DNA of 64,000 bases from Neobacillus novalis NBRC 102450. GTDB taxonomy: Bacteria; Bacillota; Bacilli; Bacillales; Cytobacillaceae. Made by a program: the position numbers and the translations under genes. The stretch is taken from assembly GCF_001591805.1 (NCBI RefSeq), contig NZ_BCVP01000011.1, positions 1 through 64,000 of the forward strand, read 5' to 3'. Shown in pieces: positions 33,492-41,946 of this stretch. Positions within the stretch are counted from its first letter, which is position 1. Each line of letters begins with the position of its first letter. Below the pieces are notes generated by a model. That model saw only the letters and a list, made by a program, of their open reading frames with translations. It searched no databases and was not told where the DNA came from.

Positions 33492-33761
33492 TCACAACTT
33501 GACCGTCACTTCTGTACCATCGTTTAATTTTGTTTCAACTAACGTTAACCCTTTATGCTCCACGAATGCCTTAAGCAGCAGATTTAGGTCATTCCTTTCT
33601 ATTTGGGGGACTTTGAACTTCCTCCCCTCTTTTTCTATTGCCTGATTTACAAAACGATTAAATCTTTTTGAAGTGATAACAGTACTTACTAAATTTAGAA
33701 CTGGGTAGGGAACAGGTACAGTAAACCTTTTATCTTTTACCTTCACTCGCACCATAAGCAT
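33492..33761 (-). CDS. Small protein of the DUF2089/SHOCT cluster, 89 aa
   Basis: Basic protein starting MLMVRVKVKDKRFTVPVPYPVL with a helical middle (SKRFNRFVNQAIEKEG) and a C-terminal strand-rich end VETKLNDGTEVTVKL. The ATG lies three bases after the preceding stop codon, so translation is probably coupled; a second ATG and a GTG follow within four codons. The end resembles the NGDKVFVVIE end of its neighbour, suggesting a shared small domain. I do not recognise a named family. Confidence 0.6.
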   Translation of the reverse strand: MLMVRVKVKDKRFTVPVPYPVLNLVSTVITSKRFNRFVNQAIEKEGRKFKVPQIERNDLNLLLKAFVEHKGLTLVETKLNDGTEVTVKL

Positions 33762-33764
33762 CAG

Positions 33765-34148
33765 TTACTCAATCACTACGAACACTTTATCACCATTTGC
33801 CGAGGTGATATCGACAATTTGTCCGTCTAATTCATTTTCGATGGCTTCAATTAAGAGATCTACGTTAATATCCTTTACGTATTTTGCTGCTTCGGGAATT
33901 TTTTCAGCGATATTCGTTCCCACTTTAAGTACTGCCTTGACCAAATTAATTGGCAGATTTACGTTTACATTGTCACCTTTCTCTGAGGCGACTCGGATTT
34001 TTAATATTTTGTTACCGTAGGGGATTTCTTTTTGTAGTTTGACGGGCTGATCCTTCCCCTGCAAAACATTAATCAGCTCAGTTGCTTTTTCCTTATCCAG
34101 CTTCCCTTCTTCCACCATTGTTAACACCCTTGAAATTTCTTCCTTCAT
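33765..34148 (-). CDS. SHOCT-like domain protein, 127 aa
   Basis: The N-terminal 35 residues (ISRVLTMVEEGKLDKEKATELINVL) form a SHOCT-like helical pair, as at the start of YvlB-type proteins. A beta-rich region, ILKIRVASEKGDNVNVNLPINLVKAVL, and the C-terminal ELDGQIVDITSANGDKVFVVIE follow. The gene directly abuts the stop of the DUF2089 gene upstream. Such proteins occur in envelope-stress or anti-sigma-like clusters, but no function can be assigned. Confidence 0.7.
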   Translation of the reverse strand: MKEEISRVLTMVEEGKLDKEKATELINVLQGKDQPVKLQKEIPYGNKILKIRVASEKGDNVNVNLPINLVKAVLKVGTNIAEKIPEAAKYVKDINVDLLIEAIENELDGQIVDITSANGDKVFVVIE

Positions 34149-34520
34149 TTACGCTTCCCCCTCTTTTAATAAATGAATGGCCTCTTCAGCAGTAATTTCA
34201 CCTTTTTCTAGCATAGAAACAACTTTCCGCTTATCGACTTCCGTCTTCTTACTTAATGCAACACCAAGAGAAGAAATAATATCATCCAATTTCCCTCGAA
34301 CAGTTGGATACGAAATACCTAATTCTTTTTCAACTTCTTTAATATTTCCACGGCATTTTAGGAAAATCTCGATAAAATGGAGTTGCTCCTGACTTAGTGC
34401 TGCTAATTTTGAAAACTGAAATTCATTTTCCACTGTCGTTTGGCAATGGGTACATTGTAGCTTCATAATTTTTAATTGCTTACTGCACACAGGGCAATTT
34501 GTAATAACCGGATATGACAT
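34149..34520 (-). CDS. DUF2089 family zinc-ribbon/HTH protein
   Basis: 123 residues. Two Cys pairs form an N-terminal zinc ribbon (NCPVCSKQLK and QCTHCQTT). A helix-turn-helix follows: LSQEQLHFIEIFLKCRGNIKEVEKELGISYPTVRGKLDDI, whose centre GISYPTVRGKL is the recognition region. A short SHOCT-like end (LEKGEITAEEAIHLLKEG) closes it. It is the likely regulator of the three-gene cluster, whose genes follow with essentially no spacing. Confidence 0.82.
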   Translation of the reverse strand: MSYPVITNCPVCSKQLKIMKLQCTHCQTTVENEFQFSKLAALSQEQLHFIEIFLKCRGNIKEVEKELGISYPTVRGKLDDIISSLGVALSKKTEVDKRKVVSMLEKGEITAEEAIHLLKEGEA

Positions 34521-34667
34521 TTATTTCTCCTTTCCTTCTTTAACCATATAATACATCATTTACCCAAATATTTAAATATAAACATTAAAATATATTATAA
34601 AATTAATACAAAAACTTAATTTTATTTATCATGCAATTAATTTTAGTGATTCCGATATTTTTTCGCT

Positions 34668-34703
34668 AAAAAAAAGCAGACTCATGATTCGAGTCTGCTT
34701 TTT
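34668..34703 (-). terminator. Terminator of the small HTH gene
   Basis: Minus-strand GCAGACTC/GAGTCTGC stem flanked by A- and T-runs. Confidence 0.85.
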
Positions 34704-34708
34704 CAAGT

Positions 34709-34927
34709 TTATGCTTCTTCTGCCGTCCAAACATATAAATCTTCAATTCGGCAATTTAATTCTTTGGAGATTGTCATCGCATTATTTAAATTCATAACTC
34801 TCTTTGACAAGTAGTCATTGAGCTGATCCCTGGGTATATTTGTATTTAATTCCAAACTATCCAGGTCCATTCCTCTTTTTGCTAATAATTCTTTGAGGTT
34901 ACTCTTTTTTGCTTTAAAATTTGTCAA
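34709..34927 (-). CDS. Small helix-turn-helix protein, 72 aa
   Basis: Starts at a TTG with GTGAGGTG upstream. The middle reads LKELLAKRGMDLDSLELNT, IPRDQLNDYLSKRVMNLNNA, ISKELNCRIEDLYVW, which is the five-helix pattern of Cro/CI-type XRE proteins (recognition helix near PRDQLNDYL, end typical IEDLY). It stands alone with its own terminator. A small transcription factor is likely; targets are unknown. Confidence 0.7.
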   Translation of the reverse strand: MTNFKAKKSNLKELLAKRGMDLDSLELNTNIPRDQLNDYLSKRVMNLNNAMTISKELNCRIEDLYVWTAEEA

Positions 34928-35079
34928 AACGACACCTCACTTTAATAAAGCATACCATAGTTAGGTAATAATTCAAAATGAATGCCTTTATCCTTACCAT
35001 TTTTCTAGTATCAGATGAATACATAGTAGTTCATTCATTTGTGTTATACTAAGAAGGGAATATAAAAGGGGTGTTAAAT

Positions 35080-35253
35080 TTGAAAAACGCAAATAATCGA
35101 TACAAATCCGGCCAGACTGTTAATATTATTGAAACGGGAGAGGCTGTCACAATTCTGAAATGGCAATATGTAAAAAATATGAAGAGATATTCTTATACCG
35201 TTAAAGAGCACCCGGAAACCTTTTATTTCGAGGAAGAATTACAAGATCTTTAA
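35080..35253 (+). CDS. Small hypothetical protein, 57 aa
   Basis: Starts at a TTG eight bases after AAGGGG; a GTG three codons earlier (35071) lies inside that site. The protein, MKNANNRYKSGQTVNIIETGE then ITILKWQYV-type and SYTVKEHPETFYFEEELQ wording, looks like a small beta-barrel. No family is recognised. It ends at a strong hairpin shared with asnS. Confidence 0.55.
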   Translation: MKNANNRYKSGQTVNIIETGEAVTILKWQYVKNMKRYSYTVKEHPETFYFEEELQDL

Positions 35254-35278
35254 TATGAAGTTTGCAGCAGCACCAGAA

Positions 35279-35314
35279 AGAAGACCAATTCGCTGAATTG
35301 GTCTTCTTCCTGTT
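35279..35314. terminator. Bidirectional terminator between the small gene and asnS
   Basis: Perfect 12-bp stem GAAGACCAATTC/GAATTGGTCTTC with a three-base loop. Confidence 0.8.
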
Positions 35315-35318
35315 TGAT

Positions 35319-36710
35319 TTAAAATTCTGCATTTCCAGGTGTTCTTGGGAATGGGATAACGTCTCTGATGTTTGACATACCTGTTAAATACATAATTAAG
35401 CGCTCAAAACCAATCCCATAGCCCGAATGTTTTGTACCGCCGTATTTTCGGAGTTCAAGGTACCACCAATAATCTTCCTCGTTCATGCCAAGGTCTTTAA
35501 TTTTTCCAGCTAAAATTTCTTCACGTTCTTCACGCTGGCTGCCGCCAATTAATTCTCCGATTCCAGGCACAAGTAAATCCATAGCAGCCACTGTTTTGTT
35601 ATCTTCGTTTAACCTCATATAGAAGGCTTTAATTTCTTTTGGATAATCGGTGACAAATACTGGGCGTTTAAAGACATGTTCGCATAAATAACGTTCATGC
35701 TCTGTTTGCAGATCCACTCCCCATTCCACAGGGTAGGCAAACGTTTCTCCTGATTCGACTAACAACTTGATGGCCTCCGTATATGTCACACGGCCAAAGT
35801 TTGCCGTATAGGCATTATTAAGACGGTCTAATAACCCCTTTTCAATAAAGCTGTTAAAGAAATTCATTTCCTCAGGAGCTTGTTCTAGAACATAGCCAAT
35901 TACGTATTTCACCATTTCTTCAGCTAAATCCATGGTATCAGGAAGCTCAGCAAAGGCTAGCTCTGGCTCAATCATCCAAAACTCTGCTGCATGTCGCGCT
36001 GTATTTGAATTCTCTGCCCTAAAAGTGGGTCCAAATGTATAGACATTCCGGAAAGCTAACGCAAAGGATTCTGCAGAAAGCTGCCCGCTAACGGTCAGAT
36101 TGGTTTCTTTATTAAAGAAGTCCTTTGTTATATCCGTTTTACCTTCATCACTCTTTGGGGGATTATCCAAATCAAGAGTGGTTACACGGAACATTTCCCC
36201 CGCACCTTCTGTATCACTGCCTGTAATGATTGGTGAATGCACATAAACATAACCTTTATCTTGGAAAAATTTATGAATCGCATACGATGCAAGTGATCTC
36301 ACGCGGAATACGGCTGAGAAAGTATTCGTTCTCGGTCTTAAATGCGCAATTGTTCGTAAATATTCAAATGAATGCTTTTTCTTTTGTAAAGGATAATCAA
36401 CATTTGAAGTTCCTTCAACGACAATATTAGTTGCTTTGATTTCAAAAGGCTGCTTTGCTTGAGGAGTATAAATAAACTCTCCCTCAACCATTATCGATGA
36501 ACTAATAGGAAGCTTGGCAATATCCTTAAAGTTCTCCAATTGCTCATCAAACACAATCTGGACACCTTTAAAAAAGCTGCCATCATTTAATTCAATGAAT
36601 CCAAAGGTTTTGGAATCGCGAATGGTACGAATCCATCCAGTTAACTGTACTTTTTGTTCAATAAAGCTGTCGGTATTTCTGTACAAATCCTTAATTAAGG
36701 CCTGTTTCAT
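35319..36710 (-). CDS. asnS: Asparaginyl-tRNA synthetase (463-aa form)
   Basis: 463 residues, longer than the roughly 430 of the B. subtilis housekeeping enzyme and closer to the E. coli/Clostridium length. The OB-fold anticodon domain has [21 protein letters not shown]. Class II motif 2 is [20 protein letters not shown] and motif 3 is [15 protein letters not shown]. The discriminating region [12 protein letters not shown] supports AsnRS over AspRS. It stands alone rather than beside aspB and dnaD as in B. subtilis, so it could be a second copy. Its leader holds a terminator. An AGGAGG site precedes the ATG. Confidence 0.9.
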   Translation of the reverse strand: MKQALIKDLYRNTDSFIEQKVQLTGWIRTIRDSKTFGFIELNDGSFFKGVQIVFDEQLENFKDIAKLPISSSIMVEGEFIYTPQAKQPFEIKATNIVVEGTSNVDYPLQKKKHSFEYLRTIAHLRPRTNTFSAVFRVRSLASYAIHKFFQDKGYVYVHSPIITGSDTEGAGEMFRVTTLDLDNPPKSDEGKTDITKDFFNKETNLTVSGQLSAESFALAFRNVYTFGPTFRAENSNTARHAAEFWMIEPELAFAELPDTMDLAEEMVKYVIGYVLEQAPEEMNFFNSFIEKGLLDRLNNAYTANFGRVTYTEAIKLLVESGETFAYPVEWGVDLQTEHERYLCEHVFKRPVFVTDYPKEIKAFYMRLNEDNKTVAAMDLLVPGIGELIGGSQREEREEILAGKIKDLGMNEEDYWWYLELRKYGGTKHSGYGIGFERLIMYLTGMSNIRDVIPFPRTPGNAEF

Positions 36711-36734
36711 TAGTTATCCTCCTAAATCATATGT

Positions 36735-36847
36735 AAAAAAGTAAAATACCTCCCACCCCATTGGGACGAAAGGTAAATTTCCATGGATCTCTCATCGTTT
36801 TTCTTTTATCCCTACAATATTATATAAAATGCACAACAAATAAGCAA
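36735..36847 (-). promoter_or_regulatory. asnS promoter and short attenuator leader resembling a collapsed T box
   Basis: Minus strand: -35 TTGCTT (36842-36847), 17 bases, -10 TATAAT (36819-36824). The leader then reads AAAACGATGAGAGATC, like the beginning of T-box leaders. It passes after only a few bases into a 12-bp hairpin ACCTTTCGTCCC/GGGGTGGGAGGT (36748-36774) followed by a T-rich run. That resembles a T-box terminator. The specifier stem and the AGGGTGGnACCGCG antiterminator are missing. Confidence 0.55.
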
Positions 36848-36979
36848 TATTCAACAAATTTTCAGGTATAGCTATTGTCAGATTTTTTCAATTTTTTTCA
36901 GAAAATTGGCAGGAATATCAACTATTGTGGCGAATTTGTAATTAGAAGTTCGATTCTTGATTAATAGGGAGTGTTTGTC

Positions 36980-37210
36980 GTGGACAAAGTTACCTGTATT
37001 GCGTATCTCCTTTACAAGTCTTCTAAGAATCAAGACATCCAAGATAAAGCCATTCAATTATTGAATGGCGATGTATCCATTCGTGAATTAAAAAGAAATG
37101 TTTCGATTCAAGCCCATCTGGTCGTTGCAGAATCCTTACTAAAAAAGAACAAAATAGACAAAAACAAGGTGCAATTGTTTGCCGAGGAATTTATGGTCAT
37201 CGAGGTTTAA
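36980..37210 (+). CDS. Small hypothetical helical protein, 76 aa
   Basis: Starts at a GTG with GGGAG eight bases upstream; the frame is open nine bases further. The protein is mostly helical: VTCIAYLLYKSSKNQDIQDK, then LNGDVSIRELKRNVSIQAHL and a Lys-rich stretch KKNKIDKNK. No family recognised. It is closed by a hairpin and followed by the BA3454-like gene. Confidence 0.5.
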   Translation: MDKVTCIAYLLYKSSKNQDIQDKAIQLLNGDVSIRELKRNVSIQAHLVVAESLLKKNKIDKNKVQLFAEEFMVIEV

Positions 37211-37236
37211 AGCTTCCTTTATGGAGGTTTTTTTTC
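37211..37236 (+). terminator. Terminator of the small helical protein gene
   Basis: AGCTTCC/GGAGGT-type weak hairpin followed by eight T. Confidence 0.5.
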
Positions 37237-37332
37237 AATCAGCATATTTTATAAGTTTGATTAATACAATAGATTGTTATGAAATTTTTGACAAACAAAT
37301 AATATTTAATTTGTTAAGAAAGGTGATTTAAT

Positions 37333-37467
37333 ATGGTACAAGTAGAAGTTACAATAACGTTTGAAGGAAGAAACTATTTAACAAATGTCATTACGAATCA
37401 GGACACATCAGATGAAGAAATCCTTCGTCTTGCATATGAACAAGTTCAAAAACAATGGAAAAAATAA
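37333..37467 (+). CDS. BA3454 family stress response protein, 44 aa
   Basis: Short frame MVQVEVTITFEGRNYLTNV, then NQDTSDEEILRLAYEQV and a QKQWKK end. Length, the VTITFEGRNY strands and the EEILRLAYEQV helix match the BA3454 family of very small Bacillus proteins as I recall it. AAAGGTG lies eight bases before the ATG. It has its own perfect hairpin terminator. The family name comes from stress-induced expression in B. anthracis; the molecular role is unknown. Confidence 0.7.
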   Translation: MVQVEVTITFEGRNYLTNVITNQDTSDEEILRLAYEQVQKQWKK

Positions 37468-37487
37468 CAGTTTACCATTGGTTAAAT

Positions 37488-37515
37488 AAAACAGCGGCAT
37501 ATGCCGCTGTTTTCT
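37488..37515. terminator. Bidirectional terminator between the BA3454-like gene and helD
   Basis: Perfect palindromic stem AAACAGCGGCAT/ATGCCGCTGTTT followed by T-rich sequence. Confidence 0.85.
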
Positions 37516-37532
37516 GTTTATTCTGTAAGTAT

Positions 37533-39857
37533 TTATTTTAACTCATACGCATCCATCGATACGAGATTTAATAACGGACTAATTTCACCTGTTGCGTACA
37601 TATACAATTCATGCATGGCACGAGTACAGACAGTATAAAATAACTTCCGTTCACTTTCACGCTTATACTCCGAACAATCGTAAAGAATGACCGCATCAAA
37701 TTCAATCCCTTTTGCCAGATAGGATGGGATAACCAGAATTCCTTTTTCATAAGAAACCGTTCCTTTTTCAATTAAATAAACGGGAACTTCACTTTTAAGT
37801 GCTTCAAAAACTAGTTTACTTTCTGCAGCAGTCCTACAAATAACAGCAATAGTGCGATGGCCCTCATTTAGATATTCCTTCATTTTTTCTAAAATCAAAT
37901 GGTTGATCCTTGTCCTTGTTGTTCGTTCAATAACAGGCTTCCTTCCTTTTCGGTTAAATGGTTCGATCTTTCCCCCTCCATCAATCAAACCGCTTGTGAA
38001 CTCAACTATTTCCCTTGTTGAACGGTAGGTCTTTGTCAAAACAAACGTTTCAACTTCCTCACCTCTCAAATCCAAATCCGTTAAAACGGTCGCAGATCCC
38101 GTCGCACCTGAAAAAATCGCTTGATTAAAATCACCGAGCATCGTCATTTTGCTATAAGGAAAAAGCAATTGAATAAAGGCAAACTGGAACGGAGAATAAT
38201 CCTGGGCTTCATCAATAAATATATGGCGGATGGCAGTGTTCGATTTCCGGCCTTCAATTAAATCTTGAAGGTATACGTAAGGAGTTGCATCTTCATAAGG
38301 AATTTCCAGCTTGTTTAATCGCTTCACTGTTTCATTGCAAATATTACCCCATTCCGGTGGCAGTCCTTCAACGCTTCGCCAATCTTGCTCAAATAAATGA
38401 CTATAAATACCTGACTTGTCGATAAACTTCAACCTCTTTACCCTGTTAAATAATGGCCTGAATTTTTCTTTCAACACCATTTGGGCTAGGAGCTTTTGTT
38501 CTTGCTCAAAATCATCAAATGTATTATCTGAAAAGCGGTTTTTTTCCTGCATTTTCTTGAATGCTTCAAGATAATCCTCTTTTTCAAGAAACTGAATTTC
38601 TTCCTCCACCCAGCTTTGCGACCGTTCCCTTCTTACAACTCGCTTCAATTCCTTTAAAAGCCACTCCTTAACCAGCTCCATCCGATTAGAAATAGAAAAG
38701 CTTTCATCTAAAGAATAAAAATAATCATGGATTTCATTTTTCGAGAATAAAACATCCCCTCTAAACGATAAATCCTTAAACAATAATCCATGTTTTGACA
38801 GAGACGAGGCATATTGATCAATCAACTTTTTAAAATCAAGACTTGCCTTATAGCGAATTCCTGCAACCCTAGTTGTATATAATTCGTCTTCTTTCCCATT
38901 AAGTAGGTACTCCATTTGGCTGAATGAATCCTGGGCAACAAAATCACGATCTAATCGATGATTTAAATACTCCATGAACGTGGCTTGCTGCATATTCTCT
39001 TCTCCAAGCTCGGGCAGCACTGTCGCAACATAGCTATTAAACATTGGGTTTGGAGAAAATAGCATAATATTTTCCGACTTTAGCGTATCGCGATAGCGAT
39101 AAAGCAAATAGGCAACTCGCTGCAATGCAGCTGAGGTCTTACCGCTTCCGGCCACACCTTGAACAATGAGCAATTTACTCCGCTCATTCCGGATAATTTG
39201 GTTTTGCTCACGTTGAATCGTGGCAACGATACTTTTCATTTGGGTACTGGCGTTATTTCCAAGTACTTCTTGAAGCATTTCATCACCAATCGTTACCCCT
39301 GTATCAAACATCCCCTTAATTTCCGAACCCCTTATAATAAATTGCCGTTTTAATTCCATTTCACCTTCGATATTTCCGTCTAAGGTTTTATACTTGGCGG
39401 GACCCGGAGAATAGTCATAATACAGGCTCGAAATCGGGGCTCGCCAGTCATAGATTAAGAAGTTCTCATCCTGTTCATCCATGAACGAAGCAATCCCTAA
39501 ATAAACTTGGTCTGCCGACTTTTCCCCCTCTTCCCAAAAATCAATACGGCCGAAGTAGGGGGAATATTTTAGCCTAGCAAGGGTTTTGAGATGGTGATCT
39601 AATTGTTTATGCGTCCGTTCACGCTCTGAAAGGAATTCAGCTTGTTGCTTAATACTTGCCGCCGTCTCTATTGCGTCATCTGGGTCATCCATATTGACGG
39701 TAACATCTTCCCAAAAGGTTTTCCGAATCTCGAGAACGTCTGAGCTGACTTTGCCGGCATTTTGTGTTAATTTACTTACCTTTTTATCAATTTCATTAAC
39801 AACTAAATTGACTCGTTGCTGTTCCAATTGCCAGTCTCTGCTTTGAACATCGCTCAT
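37533..39857 (-). CDS. helD: RNA polymerase recycling ATPase HelD
   Basis: 774 residues, the size of Bacillus HelD. It is a superfamily 1 (UvrD/Rep-like) ATPase that enters RNA polymerase and releases stalled or nucleic-acid-bound enzyme. The N-terminal coiled-coil arm (QLEQQRVNLVVNEIDKKVSK) is followed by the HelD-typical YFGRIDF, LIYDWRAPISSLYYD and Walker A VQGVAGSGKTSAAL. Motif II is IFIDEAQDYSPFQ and motif III LGDFNQAIF; motif IV-VI region includes LTKTYRSTREI. A GGAGAG site precedes the ATG. An inverted repeat spans the promoter region. Confidence 0.93.
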   Translation of the reverse strand: MSDVQSRDWQLEQQRVNLVVNEIDKKVSKLTQNAGKVSSDVLEIRKTFWEDVTVNMDDPDDAIETAASIKQQAEFLSERERTHKQLDHHLKTLARLKYSPYFGRIDFWEEGEKSADQVYLGIASFMDEQDENFLIYDWRAPISSLYYDYSPGPAKYKTLDGNIEGEMELKRQFIIRGSEIKGMFDTGVTIGDEMLQEVLGNNASTQMKSIVATIQREQNQIIRNERSKLLIVQGVAGSGKTSAALQRVAYLLYRYRDTLKSENIMLFSPNPMFNSYVATVLPELGEENMQQATFMEYLNHRLDRDFVAQDSFSQMEYLLNGKEDELYTTRVAGIRYKASLDFKKLIDQYASSLSKHGLLFKDLSFRGDVLFSKNEIHDYFYSLDESFSISNRMELVKEWLLKELKRVVRRERSQSWVEEEIQFLEKEDYLEAFKKMQEKNRFSDNTFDDFEQEQKLLAQMVLKEKFRPLFNRVKRLKFIDKSGIYSHLFEQDWRSVEGLPPEWGNICNETVKRLNKLEIPYEDATPYVYLQDLIEGRKSNTAIRHIFIDEAQDYSPFQFAFIQLLFPYSKMTMLGDFNQAIFSGATGSATVLTDLDLRGEEVETFVLTKTYRSTREIVEFTSGLIDGGGKIEPFNRKGRKPVIERTTRTRINHLILEKMKEYLNEGHRTIAVICRTAAESKLVFEALKSEVPVYLIEKGTVSYEKGILVIPSYLAKGIEFDAVILYDCSEYKRESERKLFYTVCTRAMHELYMYATGEISPLLNLVSMDAYELK

Positions 39858-39917
39858 GAAACCACTCTCCAGCTAAAATTTTGATCCAATAGGTTGACAA
39901 CCACAAATAGATGTGTT

Positions 39918-39960
39918 AATGTTATTATAGAGCAATTATGCAAATGAACATAATAACATT
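39918..39960 (-). promoter_or_regulatory. Inverted repeat over the helD promoter region
   Basis: Perfect 11-base arms AATGTTATTAT (39918-39928) and ATAATAACATT (39950-39960) are 32 bases apart centre to centre, three helical turns. A minus-strand TATAAT (39924-39929) lies in the left arm. A repressor site for helD is a reasonable guess. The remaining 39858-40231 interval holds this dyad, a terminator and the yceI promoter. Confidence 0.45.
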
Positions 39961-40014
39961 TTGTGCCAAATTTTATTTTATCATGCTCCTATTTTATTTT
40001 CAATAATATCCGAG

Positions 40015-40048
40015 TAAAAAAACGCCATATAGGCGTTTTTTTTTTTTG
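40015..40048 (+). terminator. Hairpin terminator in the helD-yceI interval
   Basis: AAAACGCC/GGCGTTTT stem with a four-base loop and a run of more than ten T. No gene on the plus strand immediately precedes it, so it may insulate yceI. Confidence 0.65.
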
Positions 40049-40134
40049 AAAAATTTCCGAATACACTCTTCCCTTCTTTTTCTCTTACACACACCCGCTT
40101 TATCTATTCCCTAATATATTTTTTTAAAAAACAA

Positions 40135-40199
40135 TTGACAATATAGTGACTAACATCATATAATTTATCTTGAATTAGGTTATTTTAATTTCGAGATAA
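40135..40199 (+). promoter_or_regulatory. Sigma-A promoter and MarR/MhqR-type operator of yceI
   Basis: TTGACA (40135-40140), 18 bases, TATAAT (40159-40164). An imperfect dyad begins at once: TTATCTTGAATTA (40165-40177) and TAATTTCGAGATAA (40186-40199). Its half-sites resemble the remembered MhqR motif TATCTCGAA/TTCGAGATA, so quinone- or thiol-stress repression is suggested. Confidence 0.55.
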
Positions 40200-40231
40200 A
40201 TAATTTCAAACCAAAAAGGGAGAGATTTATA

Positions 40232-40765
40232 ATGACAAAAACAAAATGGGCTCTTGATGCTTCACACAGCAGTGTTGATTTTTCTGTTCGTCACATGATG
40301 ATTGCCAACGTGAAAGGAACTTTTAATAGCTTCAATGCAACGATTGAAGCAGATCCAACTGATTTAACGACTGCAAACATCGAATTTTCAGTTGATACAG
40401 CAAGTGTTGACACTCGCAGTAAAGATCGTGATGGTCACTTGGTTTCTGCAGATTTCTTTGATGTTGAAAATCACCCAACAATGACCTTCAAAGCAACGAA
40501 CATTGAAAAAACAGATGATGATGAATACAACGTGACTGGCGATTTAACACTTCGTGGTACCACAAAACCAGAAACTTTTGCAGTAACTTTCGAAGGTCAA
40601 GGAAAAGATCCATGGGGTAATGAAAAAGTGGGCTTTAGCGCAGTAGGAACCATTAACCGTTCTGATTATGGCCTAGTATGGAACGCAGCTCTTGAAACTG
40701 GCGGTGTACTTGTTGCGGAAAAAGTAAAAATCAGCCTGCAACTTCAAGCAGCAAAAGCTGAATAA
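40232..40765 (+). CDS. yceI: YceI family lipocalin-like protein
   Basis: 177 residues with the YceI beta-barrel pattern: WALDASHSSVDFSVRHMMIANVKG, DRDGHLVSADFFDVENHPTM, and SDYGLVWNAALETGGVLVAEKVKI. The family binds isoprenoid or quinone-like lipids in a long cavity. There is no signal peptide, so this Bacillus form is cytoplasmic. AAAGGGAG precedes the ATG. The promoter carries a MarR-type dyad, which would fit a quinone-stress link; that is inference. Confidence 0.9.
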   Translation: MTKTKWALDASHSSVDFSVRHMMIANVKGTFNSFNATIEADPTDLTTANIEFSVDTASVDTRSKDRDGHLVSADFFDVENHPTMTFKATNIEKTDDDEYNVTGDLTLRGTTKPETFAVTFEGQGKDPWGNEKVGFSAVGTINRSDYGLVWNAALETGGVLVAEKVKISLQLQAAKAE

Positions 40766-40769
40766 TAGC

Positions 40770-40801
40770 AAAAGCTCTCCTTTTCAGGAGAGCTTTTTTT
40801 C
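40770..40801 (+). terminator. Terminator of yceI
   Basis: AAAAGCTCTCC/GGAGAGCTTTT stem followed by T-run; it can also serve the convergent ATP-grasp gene. Confidence 0.85.
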
Positions 40802-41734
40802 TTAGTTATTTAGTTCGGATTTCAAAAAACTTGCGAGCTCGAGCATGCCGAATTTTCCTGCCTTTGCTTCTGCATCTGAATTATAGTTCGTATTCGTATT
40901 GATATCATAAGTATAAATTTCTCCCGCTGAATTACGGATAAATTCAATCCCGGCAACTTGAATGTGATTAGCAGCAAGTGCCTGCTCATATTTTTTTAGG
41001 ATGGGATCTGAAAAACCTTCGATAATTTCGAATTTTGGTTTTCCTTCTTTTTCTTCACCTACAGGACAGTATAAGTCTCCAATTTGACAGGCATCCGCCG
41101 GGCATAGCTGAAAGCCCTCAGAAGTATCCACTTCCACTGCATAGACGAACTTCCCGCCGACAAATTCACAACGTGTAATAACACTCTCCGGTGCTTGAAT
41201 ATACTCTTGGATCAAGGTAATTCCATCCACTGGTTCTTCGAATGCAGGACCTTCTACATAGTTTTTCAACCCATCGATGGTTTGAAACAACTGGACTCCA
41301 AGCCCTTTTCCTGCACGGTTATGTTTGGTAATAAACGGTGTATCCAAAAATTCAGCTGCCGCCTCCAGGATTTGCCCCTTCCCCACTGCAGCAATTGTTC
41401 GTGGTGTTTGAATGCCAAATTTATTTAGTTCTAAGTATTGGAGCACCTTACTGACCTCAAGCTGAAGAGCCCGCGTACCATTCACTACCTTTCGGCCATG
41501 TGTCTCAAGCCAAGCAAGGACCTGCGCAGTAAACTCTGGTGCAAAGCGGTGTCCCCTAGTATGTGAGGATGCACTCATACGATAATAAAAAACCCCTTCC
41601 GGTGGTTCTTTTGATAAATCCAGACGGCCACTGTCTAAATGCCACTCTTCATATGGAACACCTAGTTCATCGAGGCACTTTGTTAAATGAATGGTCCATT
41701 CACTATTTTCGTGGATGATATATACTTTTTTCAA
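40802..41734 (-). CDS. RimK-like ATP-grasp protein
   Basis: 310 residues from a TTG start behind GGGGAG. ATP-grasp features: TPRTIAAVGKGQIL, the lysine of FITKHNRAGKGLGVQLF, LIQEYIQAP, and the metal-binding end YTYDINTNTNYN. The N-terminal part MKKVYIIHENSEWTIHLTKCL is a Rossmann-like preATP-grasp domain. Relatives ligate a carboxylate to an amine, as in glutamylation or peptide extension; the substrate here is unknown. A stem AGCCAGG/CCTGGCT at about 41782-41809 lies in its 5' leader. Confidence 0.8.
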   Translation of the reverse strand: MKKVYIIHENSEWTIHLTKCLDELGVPYEEWHLDSGRLDLSKEPPEGVFYYRMSASSHTRGHRFAPEFTAQVLAWLETHGRKVVNGTRALQLEVSKVLQYLELNKFGIQTPRTIAAVGKGQILEAAAEFLDTPFITKHNRAGKGLGVQLFQTIDGLKNYVEGPAFEEPVDGITLIQEYIQAPESVITRCEFVGGKFVYAVEVDTSEGFQLCPADACQIGDLYCPVGEEKEGKPKFEIIEGFSDPILKKYEQALAANHIQVAGIEFIRNSAGEIYTYDINTNTNYNSDAEAKAGKFGMLELASFLKSELNN

Positions 41735-41946
41735 ATGAAATTCTCCCCTCGTGCTCCCACATGCACTGTTTCTTCTCCAGCCAGGACCTTGATTACCAGC
41801 CTGGCTTATTTCCTAAATCAATTGTACCTTTTATTCTAAAATGATTTTGGCGATTTGTGAAGATGTTCCACAATATTGTTCGGGTCATATTTCTGTTTAT
41901 TTTAGGGAAATTAATTACTATTAGCATCACAAAGGAGTGATAATAA

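Noticed and set aside
41782..41809. Terminator or riboswitch in the ATP-grasp gene leader
   Set aside because: A 7-bp AGCCAGG/CCTGGCT stem is present but has no T-run and no conserved aptamer signature.
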